Assembly (NCBI RefSeq): GCF_037201965.1
Contig: NZ_CP147518.1
Location: 4,767,001 to 4,831,000 of the forward strand
DNA length: 64,000 bases
Origin: Spirosoma sp. SC4-14
Lineage (GTDB): Bacteria; Bacteroidota; Bacteroidia; Cytophagales; Spirosomataceae
Reading direction: 5' to 3'
The translations under genes were made by a program, and so were the position numbers. Below, piece by piece: positions 35,898 through 45,168 of this stretch (position 1 is the first letter of the stretch; each line of letters opens with the position of its first letter). Below the pieces are notes generated by a model. The model saw only the letters and a program-made list of their open reading frames with translations. It made no database searches and had not been told where the DNA came from.

Positions 35898-37126
35898 TTG
35901 CTGAAGAAAAAGAACACGATTAGAAACGCCAGCACCGACATCACAAACCCTATCATGAACGTATTGTACGCTAACCGTAACAGGTTGAATTTTTTGTTCA
36001 GTACTCTTCCCAGAAAATAAATGTCGCGGGTCATGGTGCGGTAGAGATAACCGGTATCGTTCATGAGTTCGCCAATACCCCACTCGTAATCGGCCAGACT
36101 CATTTGGTGAAAATTGCCGAAAAATAGCAGGTTTCCCTGCTTTCGTTCAATGTCTTCGCGAGTAAATGTACCTTGAGTAACGTTCGGGCGTGTGGACAGA
36201 ATGGCAAGAATGATTGTCAGCAGTGAAGTAATTAAAAACAGACCTGTTGGTAAAATCAAGTCGTGATTATGCTCTATTCGGGTGGGGATTACCGACACGA
36301 TGACCGACACCATGATAGCGTTAACAGAAATCATGATATTGGCTTTGCTGTCAGCAATCTCACTTAACCTAAGTTGATTTGTGGAGGTGGTTCGAAACAT
36401 TGTTTCAATGCCCCGTTCGGGCCGATTCTCTTTATCCTTCTTTTTGCTTTTTTTGTTAACCGGTTCCGGTTGGTGGTCTGTTAAGGGGGGCAAAATGGAG
36501 ATTGGCCCTTCTTCCGCCAGTACATTTTCATTTTTTTCGGCCTGTTTTTCACGCAACGTTTGCAGATTTTTAGCTTGTCCTTTCTGAAGTAGGACCTGGG
36601 CATAGTCGGTAAAATAGCGGTGCCGTGTTAGTAGAACAATGTTCTGTTCACGCCAGTCGCGCCCACGTATGTCCACCCCGGAGAGATTCTCCTTCTCTTT
36701 ACGTAATCGTTTCTGTTTGTCGCGGTAGTCGTCGGCCCCCAAGTGAAACAGGTCGGCATCGCACAGAATCTCTTCAAGGAGATTGGTAGGTGACTGGGGC
36801 ATTTTCGTGGCGAGGATGCAGTCCCTAACTCGTCCGACAATTAGGGCTGGTATACCGGATTCGCTTAAAAAGGTAGTAGCAACATCAATACTAGCTCCTT
36901 CATGACCATCAGAAGGGCCGATAAGATAACCCACATCGTGGAACCAGGCTGCTGTAATGACCGCCATGTGATCCATTTCGGAAAGTTGATAGTGGTGGGA
37001 CAGTTGCTCGGTGGCTTTGACGACCTCCTGCGTGTGTATCAGATTATGATAGACTAATTCAGGCCGGGAATGCTCGGCAAAAAAACGGGTGACGTAGGCT
37101 TCAACGCCCTGCAAAAGTATGTTCAT
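35894..37126 (-). CDS. HD-domain phosphohydrolase fused to a PycTM (Pycsar-effector-type) membrane domain
   Basis: 410 residues. The N-terminal HD domain (about 15-190) has HNLIHTQEVV, AAWFHDVGYLIG and CDADLFHLG, the His / His-Asp / Asp metal ligands. A charged linker (about 200-240, KKSKKKDKENR) leads to the C-terminal module FRTTSTNQLRLSEIADSKAN with the following NIMISVNAIMVSVIV, then two more hydrophobic helices (about 288-308 and 385-408). This matches the transmembrane domain of Pycsar effectors (DUF5706 family as I recall it). Known Pycsar effectors sense cCMP or cUMP and damage the membrane; here no cyclase is adjacent, and the partner is ppk1. A nucleotide- or polyphosphate-linked membrane signalling protein is the best guess. 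Confidence 0.82.
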   Translation of the reverse strand: MNILLQGVEAYVTRFFAEHSRPELVYHNLIHTQEVVKATEQLSHHYQLSEMDHMAVITAAWFHDVGYLIGPSDGHEGASIDVATTFLSESGIPALIVGRVRDCILATKMPQSPTNLLEEILCDADLFHLGADDYRDKQKRLRKEKENLSGVDIRGRDWREQNIVLLTRHRYFTDYAQVLLQKGQAKNLQTLREKQAEKNENVLAEEGPISILPPLTDHQPEPVNKKSKKKDKENRPERGIETMFRTTSTNQLRLSEIADSKANIMISVNAIMVSVIVSVIPTRIEHNHDLILPTGLFLITSLLTIILAILSTRPNVTQGTFTREDIERKQGNLLFFGNFHQMSLADYEWGIGELMNDTGYLYRTMTRDIYFLGRVLNKKFNLLRLAYNTFMIGFVMSVLAFLIVFFFFSK

Positions 37127-37137
37127 TACCTTTTTGA

Positions 37138-40100
37138 TTAAAACCGAAATCCAAGTGATATATAAGGTAAAATGCCTTCATCAGAGAAACCGACCGATGT
37201 CGTTACCACCAATAGGCTGGCAGGGGTAATGTACAGTCCCCCCCCATAACCATCGTGCCAGCGCCGGGAGGTTTCGCCCCGAAGCCAGACCCGCCCCAAA
37301 TCGTTGAAGGCCAGCAGCCCGATGCTGCCGGGAAACAAAAACGATTGAAAACTGAATAGCTTGAGCCGGGCTTCAATAGTATGGTACAACAAATGGTTAC
37401 CCGCAAACCGGTACGTTCGAAAGCCCCGAAGGTTATCGTGACCACCGAGGTATAGCAACTGATAGAAAGCCGGACTACCGTAGGTCAGCCCTCCCCCCAG
37501 CCGGTTGGCCAGTACGAACCTGTCGCCTGAGCCAAGCTTCGTGTAGAGTGTAAAATCGGTCTGGAGCTGCGTCAGTTGGCCGCCCTGCTTACCAAATCCC
37601 CACAAATTCAGTAGTGTCGTATTCCAGTAGACCCCATTCTGCGGCTGCGTTGGGTTGGTGCGCGTATCAAGGGTAATACTGGTCTGCAAACCGCCATAAC
37701 TTTGTTCCAGCCGCAGCGAGGTTGGCTGTTCAGGTAGATACGTATTGATGAACCGGCCCTTGTTATTTGTTGAGTCAAGCGTAAAGTGCTGAAAAACAGG
37801 CCCCAGAGTTACCTGAATATGATTGCCCAACGGTCGTTTCAGCAACACGCTGACATTGCTGAGGTTATAGCGGGTGCGGTAGTAGCGTATCCGGCGGCTT
37901 TTATCGTACGAACTTTCATTACCCGGCCCGAAAAAATTGGCTACGTTATTAGGTGCCCGTGCGGTCGCGTTGAATACCAGATCATTTTGGCCGATTAGGT
38001 CGGTAAATGTACTAGTGTAATTAAAGGCTGTGGCATTGGTGGCCAGTGCCCGGCTAATCAGCAGACGATGGTGAGCGGCAAACGGTGCTTTACGGAACCC
38101 TTGCTTCGTCCAGTCAACGCCTATTCCCGCCAACACACCATCGTCTGGATTATAGCCCCCTGTCAGCAGAGGAGCCAGCCGGTCATACCGGAACGCATGC
38201 GGGTCATACCGGTTCACGGCTTCGTCAGAACCCAACCGGCGTCTGGCCGTGCCGGGCGCAGGCAGGTTGTTGGCTTCGGTCAGCCGGTCGTAAATCAGCG
38301 GACGTGAGGGTTTACCGGTTACGACAAACCTGTCATTGCCCTTGCCACCGATGAGCCGAACCCGTGCCCTTACTTTTTGTGACCCGCTAACCTCAAAACG
38401 ATCATCTCCTTTCTGGCCGTAAAGACATATTTCACGCGTAACGGCTGCGTCGAAAACCCGATAGTACATTCGTTGAGCTACCGTATTGTTCTTCGTAACC
38501 TTAAAGACGGAAACCGCTACCTTATTATCCTTGAGGTTTTCTACCCGGAATAGTTCGGTTTTGTCAGAGCCGGGGATATCCACCTTTTTGGCTAAAAATC
38601 GATAATAGGTCATTGCTTCCCGCAGGAGCCAGCCCCGTCGAATTTTAAGTGTTTTCAATAGCCGTTCACCGGTTATCGACCGCACGGGCGGGGGGAGCTG
38701 ATCAATGGCCCTTTGCAAGACGCTGTCAGTCAATACAGTTTGCAGATCAGTAATTTCGGTTAGCCAGTCTTCGGCGCTTAACTCGCTCAGAAACAACCGG
38801 TCAACATAACGGGCGTTGAACATCGCGCCCTTTACATTGGCCAGTTTTGGACCAAATCCCTGAAATTTGGGTTGGATCCAGGGCAGTGCGGCCAGGGTAG
38901 GAAGCAGGCCATCCGCTCGAAAAAATACTTGATCGCGGTCTCGCGGGATTGGATAGTATTCGCGACCTGTATCCGTTTTCCGAATGCCCCAACGCCACTG
39001 GTCTTCGTGACGGTCCCAGTCGCCAATGAGCAGATCTAGCAGCCTCGCCCGCAGCAAGGCCCGTTGGTCAACCCGGTTATCGTTGTCGTCGGCCAGTGCA
39101 TCAATGACCTTCGCTGTGCTAATCGTTTTGCCTTCAACCGGGCTTCGTTCCTCCAGGAGCCCGACCGTATTGGCAAAGTCGGCCCGGTAGATGCCTAATG
39201 TCGGGTCATCGGGTATAAACACCAGAGTCGGGTTGGCGTGCGGCACCCCTGCCGCGTTGGCCAGCGTCGGCACCGTCAGCGGGGCAAACGGAAAGCTGGC
39301 CGAAATTTCGTCCTGTAAAATATCTTTGGCGATAGTCTGGCGAAGGGCTGGCGGCAGGGCGTTTACCGGGTCCTTCTGTACTGACCTTAACACCCACTCA
39401 CGCCCGGTTTGATCTTCCAGCCGCAGCGATTTGGTTTGCATTCCGCCCCCGCGCTGAAGAATGGTGAAACCACCAAGGGTGCGGGTCAGATCGAATACCG
39501 GCAGGCTGACGGGGGTGGCCCACTCCCGGCGGTAATTGTTGCCAAGCAGCCAGCGCTGGAGCCGGCCTGCCCGGTCATAGGCCGGGGCAATGGCTACCTG
39601 CACACTGTCGGGGTTTTCTTTCCGGCTCGTCGGGGGCTGGTTAGTGATCGGCTTGGGTCCACTGGGCAGATGGAAGAGCGTGGCGGAGTGGGCTTCGGTT
39701 ACTGAATCGGTTTCGTTAACTGTATAGAATGTAACTGTTAACCGGCCATCGATTTGTTCGTCAAGCACTACGTAACCCCAGTTTGAGCTGACAAACTGAG
39801 CCTTTTTTCCAGCCTTAACGCGCTCCCGGTTGATGCCAGTTCCACTCACGATGTAAGGCCGGTTGCCGTCCAGGATGTATTGCAGAGAATGATCGTGGCC
39901 TGACACAAACATGACATTGGGAGCTGGGGCCAGGGTGGTTTCAATAGCCCGCACCATCTGGTGGTAGATGGGGTGAGCCAGGTCCTGCACGTTGCCAAAT
40001 AACCCCCGAACCAATGGGTAAAGCGACCCAATGCCCGGCAGCGGTACGTAAAGCTTCGGCGACAAGTCGGTGAGGGGAAACAGATGCTCGCGGAGCCTGA

Positions 40101-40806
40101 AAAATCCACCGTGTATGCCGTAGCTGCGAAATGGATGGTGGGTGGCGACTACGATGACTTTATCGTGGTTTCGGTGAGCGATGTCCGAGAGTCGGGCCAG
40201 CACTTCACTCTCAGTTTTACAGGCACAGTCGGATTCTGCTCCCGGCTTGTCGTAGGGATGGAGCCACCACTGCGAATCGAGCAGGACCAGCACGAGCCGG
40301 TCGCTCAGGTGAATTTCTTCAGGGCCGGGACACCCGTTAGCGGGCAGCATCCGGATGGTAGGCGCATGAAGGCTGTCGAGCCAGCGGCCCTGCCGTTGTA
40401 CACGCTCCCTGCCGTCGTAACGACCCTGCGCCCAGTCGTTATTACCCGGAATGAACAGCACTTTACTTGGCTTGCCCGAGTTTGAGTTGGCAAGTCCGGG
40501 TGTTACAAGATAATGCAGTACATCGGTCAGGGCCGGGTAGTCGACATCGGTTTCGGTGGGCAGGCCGCGGGGATATAAGTTGTCACCTAGGTAAACCAGC
40601 GTGGTCTGGGTATTGTGCATATCATGGCGAGCCAATACGGCATCAATTACCGGATTTCGCCCTTGTTGTAGCCGACCCGCGTCGCCAATCAGGATGATAC
40701 GGTGCCTTACTGAATCGGGCGGGAGGGATTGGGCTAGGCCAAGCAACGGCAGAGAGTACCCGATGACCAGCCCAAACCACTGTCGAGTTTCACGCAATCG
40801 GTTCAT
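37138..40806 (-). CDS. Metallophosphoesterase / kinase-like / outer-membrane barrel fusion
   Basis: 1222 residues with a signal peptide (about 1-25). Domain 1 (about 35-370) is a calcineurin-type phosphoesterase: LIGDAG, YLGDNLYP, PGNNDW, VVATHHPF and FVSGHDHSLQ supply the metal ligands. Domain 2 (about 450-840) contains LRLEDQTGREWVLRSVQKDP, then LLDLLIGDWDRHEDQWRWG (about 590-608), then YYPIPRDRDQVFF. This order resembles the nucleotide-binding, catalytic (DRHxxx) and metal-binding loops of HipA/PI3K-like or CotH-like kinases, though the usual asparagine after DRH is a glutamine. Domain 3 (about 880-1222) is a BamA/surface-antigen-type barrel with GGHDNLRGFRTYRF and a terminal F. The enzyme domains would face the periplasm or the outside. 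The stop at 37138 is 12 bases before the HD-PycTM gene. Confidence 0.8.
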   Translation of the reverse strand: MNRLRETRQWFGLVIGYSLPLLGLAQSLPPDSVRHRIILIGDAGRLQQGRNPVIDAVLARHDMHNTQTTLVYLGDNLYPRGLPTETDVDYPALTDVLHYLVTPGLANSNSGKPSKVLFIPGNNDWAQGRYDGRERVQRQGRWLDSLHAPTIRMLPANGCPGPEEIHLSDRLVLVLLDSQWWLHPYDKPGAESDCACKTESEVLARLSDIAHRNHDKVIVVATHHPFRSYGIHGGFFRLREHLFPLTDLSPKLYVPLPGIGSLYPLVRGLFGNVQDLAHPIYHQMVRAIETTLAPAPNVMFVSGHDHSLQYILDGNRPYIVSGTGINRERVKAGKKAQFVSSNWGYVVLDEQIDGRLTVTFYTVNETDSVTEAHSATLFHLPSGPKPITNQPPTSRKENPDSVQVAIAPAYDRAGRLQRWLLGNNYRREWATPVSLPVFDLTRTLGGFTILQRGGGMQTKSLRLEDQTGREWVLRSVQKDPVNALPPALRQTIAKDILQDEISASFPFAPLTVPTLANAAGVPHANPTLVFIPDDPTLGIYRADFANTVGLLEERSPVEGKTISTAKVIDALADDNDNRVDQRALLRARLLDLLIGDWDRHEDQWRWGIRKTDTGREYYPIPRDRDQVFFRADGLLPTLAALPWIQPKFQGFGPKLANVKGAMFNARYVDRLFLSELSAEDWLTEITDLQTVLTDSVLQRAIDQLPPPVRSITGERLLKTLKIRRGWLLREAMTYYRFLAKKVDIPGSDKTELFRVENLKDNKVAVSVFKVTKNNTVAQRMYYRVFDAAVTREICLYGQKGDDRFEVSGSQKVRARVRLIGGKGNDRFVVTGKPSRPLIYDRLTEANNLPAPGTARRRLGSDEAVNRYDPHAFRYDRLAPLLTGGYNPDDGVLAGIGVDWTKQGFRKAPFAAHHRLLISRALATNATAFNYTSTFTDLIGQNDLVFNATARAPNNVANFFGPGNESSYDKSRRIRYYRTRYNLSNVSVLLKRPLGNHIQVTLGPVFQHFTLDSTNNKGRFINTYLPEQPTSLRLEQSYGGLQTSITLDTRTNPTQPQNGVYWNTTLLNLWGFGKQGGQLTQLQTDFTLYTKLGSGDRFVLANRLGGGLTYGSPAFYQLLYLGGHDNLRGFRTYRFAGNHLLYHTIEARLKLFSFQSFLFPGSIGLLAFNDLGRVWLRGETSRRWHDGYGGGLYITPASLLVVTTSVGFSDEGILPYISLGFRF

Positions 40807-43148
40807 ACTTCAGAAGGTGATTTTGGGCCAGGATAGTTGATCGTTAGCCGCAGGGCTTTCAAATTCGCCACACCCTTCAGGGGTTCCAGATCAAATTGCT
40901 CAGTACTGGGCTTAAGTTTACCTTCGGCCTGTAGTCGATTGATAAACGGCAGGTATTGAACTAATTCCGTTGCGTGGCTGTAGATAAGAGCAATCGTGTC
41001 GGGCTGGGTCAGGCGTTCATGCGTACCCGCAATCAGTGCCTTATCGATACGTTTCTTGATCACCTCGTACCGGATGCTGTACGACCCTTCGACATCGAAT
41101 CGGCGCTCGTCGTGCCGAAATCCTATATCCACCGGTTGTTCGTGCGCTAAAATCAATTGGGTGGTCTGGAGTGGCAGTGGCAATTGGAGACGCAGCCGGT
41201 GGGTAAGCCAGGCGAGCTCAATCATCGAGTCCAACTGCCATTCGTACAAGTACTGGCAAATTTCGATGCTGAACGGATGGTTGGGTGCGATGGATTGGCC
41301 TACATACAGCGTGTATTCGGTGCCGTCGGTACGAAAGCGTTCAAAATAGTGCGGAAACCGGGTTTGTAACTGCTTTTGCTGTTGGTTGATGTAGGTGTTA
41401 ATCAGCACGTTGATCCGATCAATACTGTGGTCAAAATTAGTCTGCGCCTGGCAAAATCGACCGGTTTCTCCATCCATCCGATTAAAATACTCTTGAAGAA
41501 GTATAGTCGGAACATCCGGAATCGATTCCAGCAAGCGAATGAACGGCGTAACTTCGCTATTCAGAAACCGTCCAATGCTTAGCTCATTGTCAGGTGTCAG
41601 ACCAGCCATTACCTTGGCCTGCCAGCCAGTTGTGGCCAGCCGGAGATGAGCCAGTCGAACCGGGTCGTCTGGGAATTGCACCGTTTTCAGTAATTCGTCA
41701 ATCATAGCGAGCTGGTCGGTAAGGTCCTGTCTGATGGCTTTCTGGCGCTCGACTGAAGAGTTGCGAATATCCACCGCGCCGTAGAACGGATACACCTTCG
41801 AAAACCGTATCGGTACAGCTTTACCGACCGTGCCCGCCTGCTGCAGACTGAGTTCCAACCCGGCGGCTTCGTAAAATTTCCATTCAACGGCCGGTTGTAA
41901 GGAAGTATAACGGAGCTTGATAAGTTGCTCCAACTGGTTAGTAAACTGCTGCAACTGAAACCGTAGCAGCTCCTGAATTAGCGGCAGGATCCGGCCGATG
42001 TACGTAAAAATCTCATCATGGAAGGCATCGGGCCGGGGGCTGCCCATTTCCAGTAGGCCCAACAACATTGGGCCGTCGGTAACCGGATAAATCAAAAAGC
42101 TCTGAATGCCTTTTTGCTCAAGCACCTTACGGGCAAATTCAGGCAGGGCATCCAAACCGGCGAATCGGCGGGGTTGAGGATTGTGAATCAGTTCATCCAG
42201 CATTCGCTGCGTCGCCGGATCTATATCAGCATCCATTTGAAAACCCGACAGCCGGAGAAAAACGCTTCGCTGCTGACTACTGGGTGTAAAAAAGGGACGC
42301 CCGTTGATCTGCGTCAACGGCATGACACCTACCTCCAGACCGGGTTGCCCGCAGAAGTTACGCAGGGCGGTTTCGAATGTCTGGAATATGACCGGTTCGG
42401 GCGTTGAGGCTAAATGCACGAACACCTCCCGGAGTTGTTTAATCGATTCGGCTTCCGAAACGTCTTCAATTTTGAAAAATGAAAAGCCTTCGAAACTGAA
42501 CTGATGGAGGGGTAACGGATTGATACCTGCCGGAATCGGATGGCCATATCGCACAAAGTCGATCCAGGCCGGTTCTAACGGCGGCAGGGGGCCGTTGGGG
42601 TGCGGTTCAACAAATGAAATGTTAATGTCCATCTGGTAATACCTGGTCAGCCCATCCAGTGCCTGCTCAAACCGGACAGTTGGCCCTGAATAACCTGGCA
42701 CGGTTATCCTGTAGCATTTTTCGAGGATTAAGCGGTAGAGAAACCGGGCACGGTCAACACCACTTTCCTGCACTTTATCCTCGGTAAGCATCAGAGGAAA
42801 CAGCCGGGTAAGATGTGCAAAAGCAGCCGAATAATGATACAACCGGAGCGGTACGGGCAGGCCGAATGCATAGGGAACCGTAGCGTCGTTACTGATTAGA
42901 GGCAATACGACTACCGTGGCCAGTTCAAAATACGCCTTCAATCGAGGGACTAATTGATCGTTCTCTGGTTGTTCCGTTAGGATTACCGCCTGCTCAAACT
43001 GTTTGATGAGATAGCTATAAAATTGATCCAACGCTCCCGAAAACGCCTGCTGTTGTTGGCTTTTCAGATAGCTAACAAACGGCCGGAACGACAACCGGAA
43101 CAGTAGTGGCTGATCGGGTAGTGTTGGCGTATACAATTTTGTTTCCAT
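40803..43148 (-). CDS. Large GAF-domain protein
   Basis: 781 residues, no signal peptide and no membrane helix, so cytoplasmic. A central segment (about 255-400) reads like a GAF sensor domain: RRFAGLDALPEFARKVLEQK, then GIQSFLIYPVTDGPMLLGLL, the typical GAF core strand pair. The flanking regions are mainly helical and match no catalytic family I know. It overlaps the phosphoesterase-barrel gene by 4 bases (ATGA), so the two are made together. A sensor or scaffold for the phosphate/polyphosphate genes is inferred from this coupling only. The ligand is unknown. Confidence 0.7.
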   Translation of the reverse strand: METKLYTPTLPDQPLLFRLSFRPFVSYLKSQQQQAFSGALDQFYSYLIKQFEQAVILTEQPENDQLVPRLKAYFELATVVVLPLISNDATVPYAFGLPVPLRLYHYSAAFAHLTRLFPLMLTEDKVQESGVDRARFLYRLILEKCYRITVPGYSGPTVRFEQALDGLTRYYQMDINISFVEPHPNGPLPPLEPAWIDFVRYGHPIPAGINPLPLHQFSFEGFSFFKIEDVSEAESIKQLREVFVHLASTPEPVIFQTFETALRNFCGQPGLEVGVMPLTQINGRPFFTPSSQQRSVFLRLSGFQMDADIDPATQRMLDELIHNPQPRRFAGLDALPEFARKVLEQKGIQSFLIYPVTDGPMLLGLLEMGSPRPDAFHDEIFTYIGRILPLIQELLRFQLQQFTNQLEQLIKLRYTSLQPAVEWKFYEAAGLELSLQQAGTVGKAVPIRFSKVYPFYGAVDIRNSSVERQKAIRQDLTDQLAMIDELLKTVQFPDDPVRLAHLRLATTGWQAKVMAGLTPDNELSIGRFLNSEVTPFIRLLESIPDVPTILLQEYFNRMDGETGRFCQAQTNFDHSIDRINVLINTYINQQQKQLQTRFPHYFERFRTDGTEYTLYVGQSIAPNHPFSIEICQYLYEWQLDSMIELAWLTHRLRLQLPLPLQTTQLILAHEQPVDIGFRHDERRFDVEGSYSIRYEVIKKRIDKALIAGTHERLTQPDTIALIYSHATELVQYLPFINRLQAEGKLKPSTEQFDLEPLKGVANLKALRLTINYPGPKSPSEV

Positions 43149-43183
43149 AAGCGAAAGCAGTTGACGGTATGGACTCCTACTTT

Positions 43184-45127
43184 TCAGCGGTAGCTTAATC
43201 CAGCGCCAAACGCATAAAGTGGATGGGATGAATCGTAAGGCAGGTCTTCTTTCTGCTGTTCGACCGACTGAACCGAGGAAGGAAATTCGAAGGGCAACTT
43301 GCCAGTGGGCTTGAATCGCCCCATAATAAGTTCGAGTACAATCCGGTCTTCGCAGTCAAAATCGGCAATGACCGCCCGGCTTTGTGCGTTCAGTTCCGGA
43401 ATGACCATTGGCCGGTCGACCGACAGTATAGTAATGGTGGGCTTGATTTTCATGAGTGCAAGCAGCTTTTCTTTCTCGTCAGCCGGAAAGTCAAGTCTTC
43501 CCTGGTGGATAAACAGGTCCATCAGATTACCATGGCGGGGAGTATAGGGGGTGTTGAGTTTCAACAGCACATAGTCGGCTTCTTCGGGCCTTGCCACCAC
43601 CTCGGCAAACTGCTTTACGACCGTTTCGTCAAAGCCCTGGATGTATAGCTTTACCCGTTTTTTCAGAGGTAACAGGTTTTCGTTCTTTAACAGTACCAAC
43701 GAACGCCGTTGGGCTTCACGGCCTTTGCGGATAAATACTGGATTACCGAGTATCCGCTGATCCGCTTTGGTCAGGTAGGGTTGGTCGAATAGACCTAGTC
43801 GGAACTTGTCGCGCAGTACCCGTCGAACCGACGTATTGATCCGATCCTCACTGATTTTACCACGTTTAACCAGCGAAATGACTAACTCAGGAGCGGCCTC
43901 TCCTCCGAACATATCGCAGCCGGCGTTCAGGATTTTTTCGACGCGCTGTTCGGGTGTGAGGTTTTCTACGCCCCAAGCCGAGGCTTCTTTGAAGTACGGA
44001 ATACCGTTAACGACAGCCCAATCGGTACACACTACGCCGTCGAAGTGGTATTTCTTTCGTAGCAAACCCGTAATAAGATCCTTATTAAAGGCAGCTGCTA
44101 CGTCCTCGCTGGTTTGCCCAACGGGAATGCTATAGTTGGGCATAATTTGGGCAACGTGGGCCGGAAATGCCCCCTGCTCATAGGGGATGAGGTGGTACGG
44201 GAAGTTTCGACCCGGAAACGCCTGCGCCCGACCGGCAGCAAAATGCGAATCTTCCCCGTCCTTTTGTGCCCCCCCGCCGGGAAAGTGCTTTGCCATGCAC
44301 GCTACGCTCTGCGTTCCAATGCTATCGCCCTGAAAGCCTAAAATGAACGCTTTGGTTAGGCTGGCCGTGAGGGTAGCGTCTTCGCCAAACGTGCCGTTGA
44401 AGCGTGCCCAGCGGGGTTCGGTGGCAAGGTCAATCTGGGGTGACAACGCCAGGCGAATGCCCATGGCCCGATATTCCTGCCGGGCAATATCCCCAAACTC
44501 ACGCATCAGGGTCGTATCGCCGATGGCTGCAAACCCTAACGGGCCGCACCAGTTCGAAAAACCGGGCGTTTTTATGCCAATTCCTGGTTTATTAGTTGCT
44601 ACATGACGCGGATCAGAAGCCAGCGTGACAGGAATGCCCAGCCGGGTACGTTCGGCCATTTTCTGGATGCCGTTATGCCAGGTGAGCATTTGGTCAGGCT
44701 CCAGGGATTGAACAAAGTTGAAGTGGTTCATCTTTTTCCGCACCAGCATGGTCGATGGCGTTTCCATGATCAAGGAGAATGGGTTGCTGAAACCTGGGAT
44801 ATCGCTGACCGCCCCATCAGTTCCAAGCGGAATCATGGTAATGAACAATAGTCCGGCTTTTTCGTCAAGTGTCATCTGACTCAGCAAATTCTCCACTCGC
44901 TGCTCCGTAGGCAACCGACTATCTTCGTAGCCATCCAGTTTGCCATTTTTGTTCAAGTCCCGAAACGTATACCCGGCTACAGTTAGCGTGGATACTTCCG
45001 GGCCGAGTAAACTTCTGTTCCGGGAGGAGACCACCTGCCATTTGAAGAAAAAAAATATGTACGTCAGTAAAAGTACAGCAATCAACCCACCGATGCCGTA
45101 CAGAAGCCATTTTAACAATCGTTTCAT
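43184..45127 (-). CDS. Membrane-anchored GH3 glycoside hydrolase
   Basis: 647 residues from the ATG at 45127 (MKRLLKWLLYGIGG). A TTG at 45172 would add 15 residues and is not preferred. A single N-terminal membrane helix (about 5-30) probably anchors it. The GH3 N-terminal barrel is clear: SQMTLDEKAGLLFI, VACMAKHFPGGGAQKDGEDS, and the nucleophile aspartate in FDGVVCTDWAVV. The C-terminal domain (about 430-640) is the usual GH3 alpha/beta sandwich. GH3 enzymes are beta-glucosidases or beta-N-acetylhexosaminidases; KHFPGGG also occurs in NagZ-type enzymes that recycle peptidoglycan, so a wall role is possible. It lies 35 bases upstream of the GAF gene. Confidence 0.85.
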   Translation of the reverse strand: MKRLLKWLLYGIGGLIAVLLLTYIFFFFKWQVVSSRNRSLLGPEVSTLTVAGYTFRDLNKNGKLDGYEDSRLPTEQRVENLLSQMTLDEKAGLLFITMIPLGTDGAVSDIPGFSNPFSLIMETPSTMLVRKKMNHFNFVQSLEPDQMLTWHNGIQKMAERTRLGIPVTLASDPRHVATNKPGIGIKTPGFSNWCGPLGFAAIGDTTLMREFGDIARQEYRAMGIRLALSPQIDLATEPRWARFNGTFGEDATLTASLTKAFILGFQGDSIGTQSVACMAKHFPGGGAQKDGEDSHFAAGRAQAFPGRNFPYHLIPYEQGAFPAHVAQIMPNYSIPVGQTSEDVAAAFNKDLITGLLRKKYHFDGVVCTDWAVVNGIPYFKEASAWGVENLTPEQRVEKILNAGCDMFGGEAAPELVISLVKRGKISEDRINTSVRRVLRDKFRLGLFDQPYLTKADQRILGNPVFIRKGREAQRRSLVLLKNENLLPLKKRVKLYIQGFDETVVKQFAEVVARPEEADYVLLKLNTPYTPRHGNLMDLFIHQGRLDFPADEKEKLLALMKIKPTITILSVDRPMVIPELNAQSRAVIADFDCEDRIVLELIMGRFKPTGKLPFEFPSSVQSVEQQKEDLPYDSSHPLYAFGAGLSYR

Positions 45128-45168
45128 TGGTGAATGAGATTTAGAGAAATCAAAAACTAAGGGCCTGG

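Noticed and set aside
35898-36083. N-terminal extension of polyphosphate kinase by 62 residues
   Set aside because: The extension lies inside the HD-PycTM coding region and is not PPK-like; the ATG at 35897 gives the standard start with a 4-base overlap.
33858-37126. A classical Pycsar phage-defence operon
   Set aside because: No pyrimidine cyclase gene is adjacent; the neighbours are ppk1 and a surface phosphoesterase.
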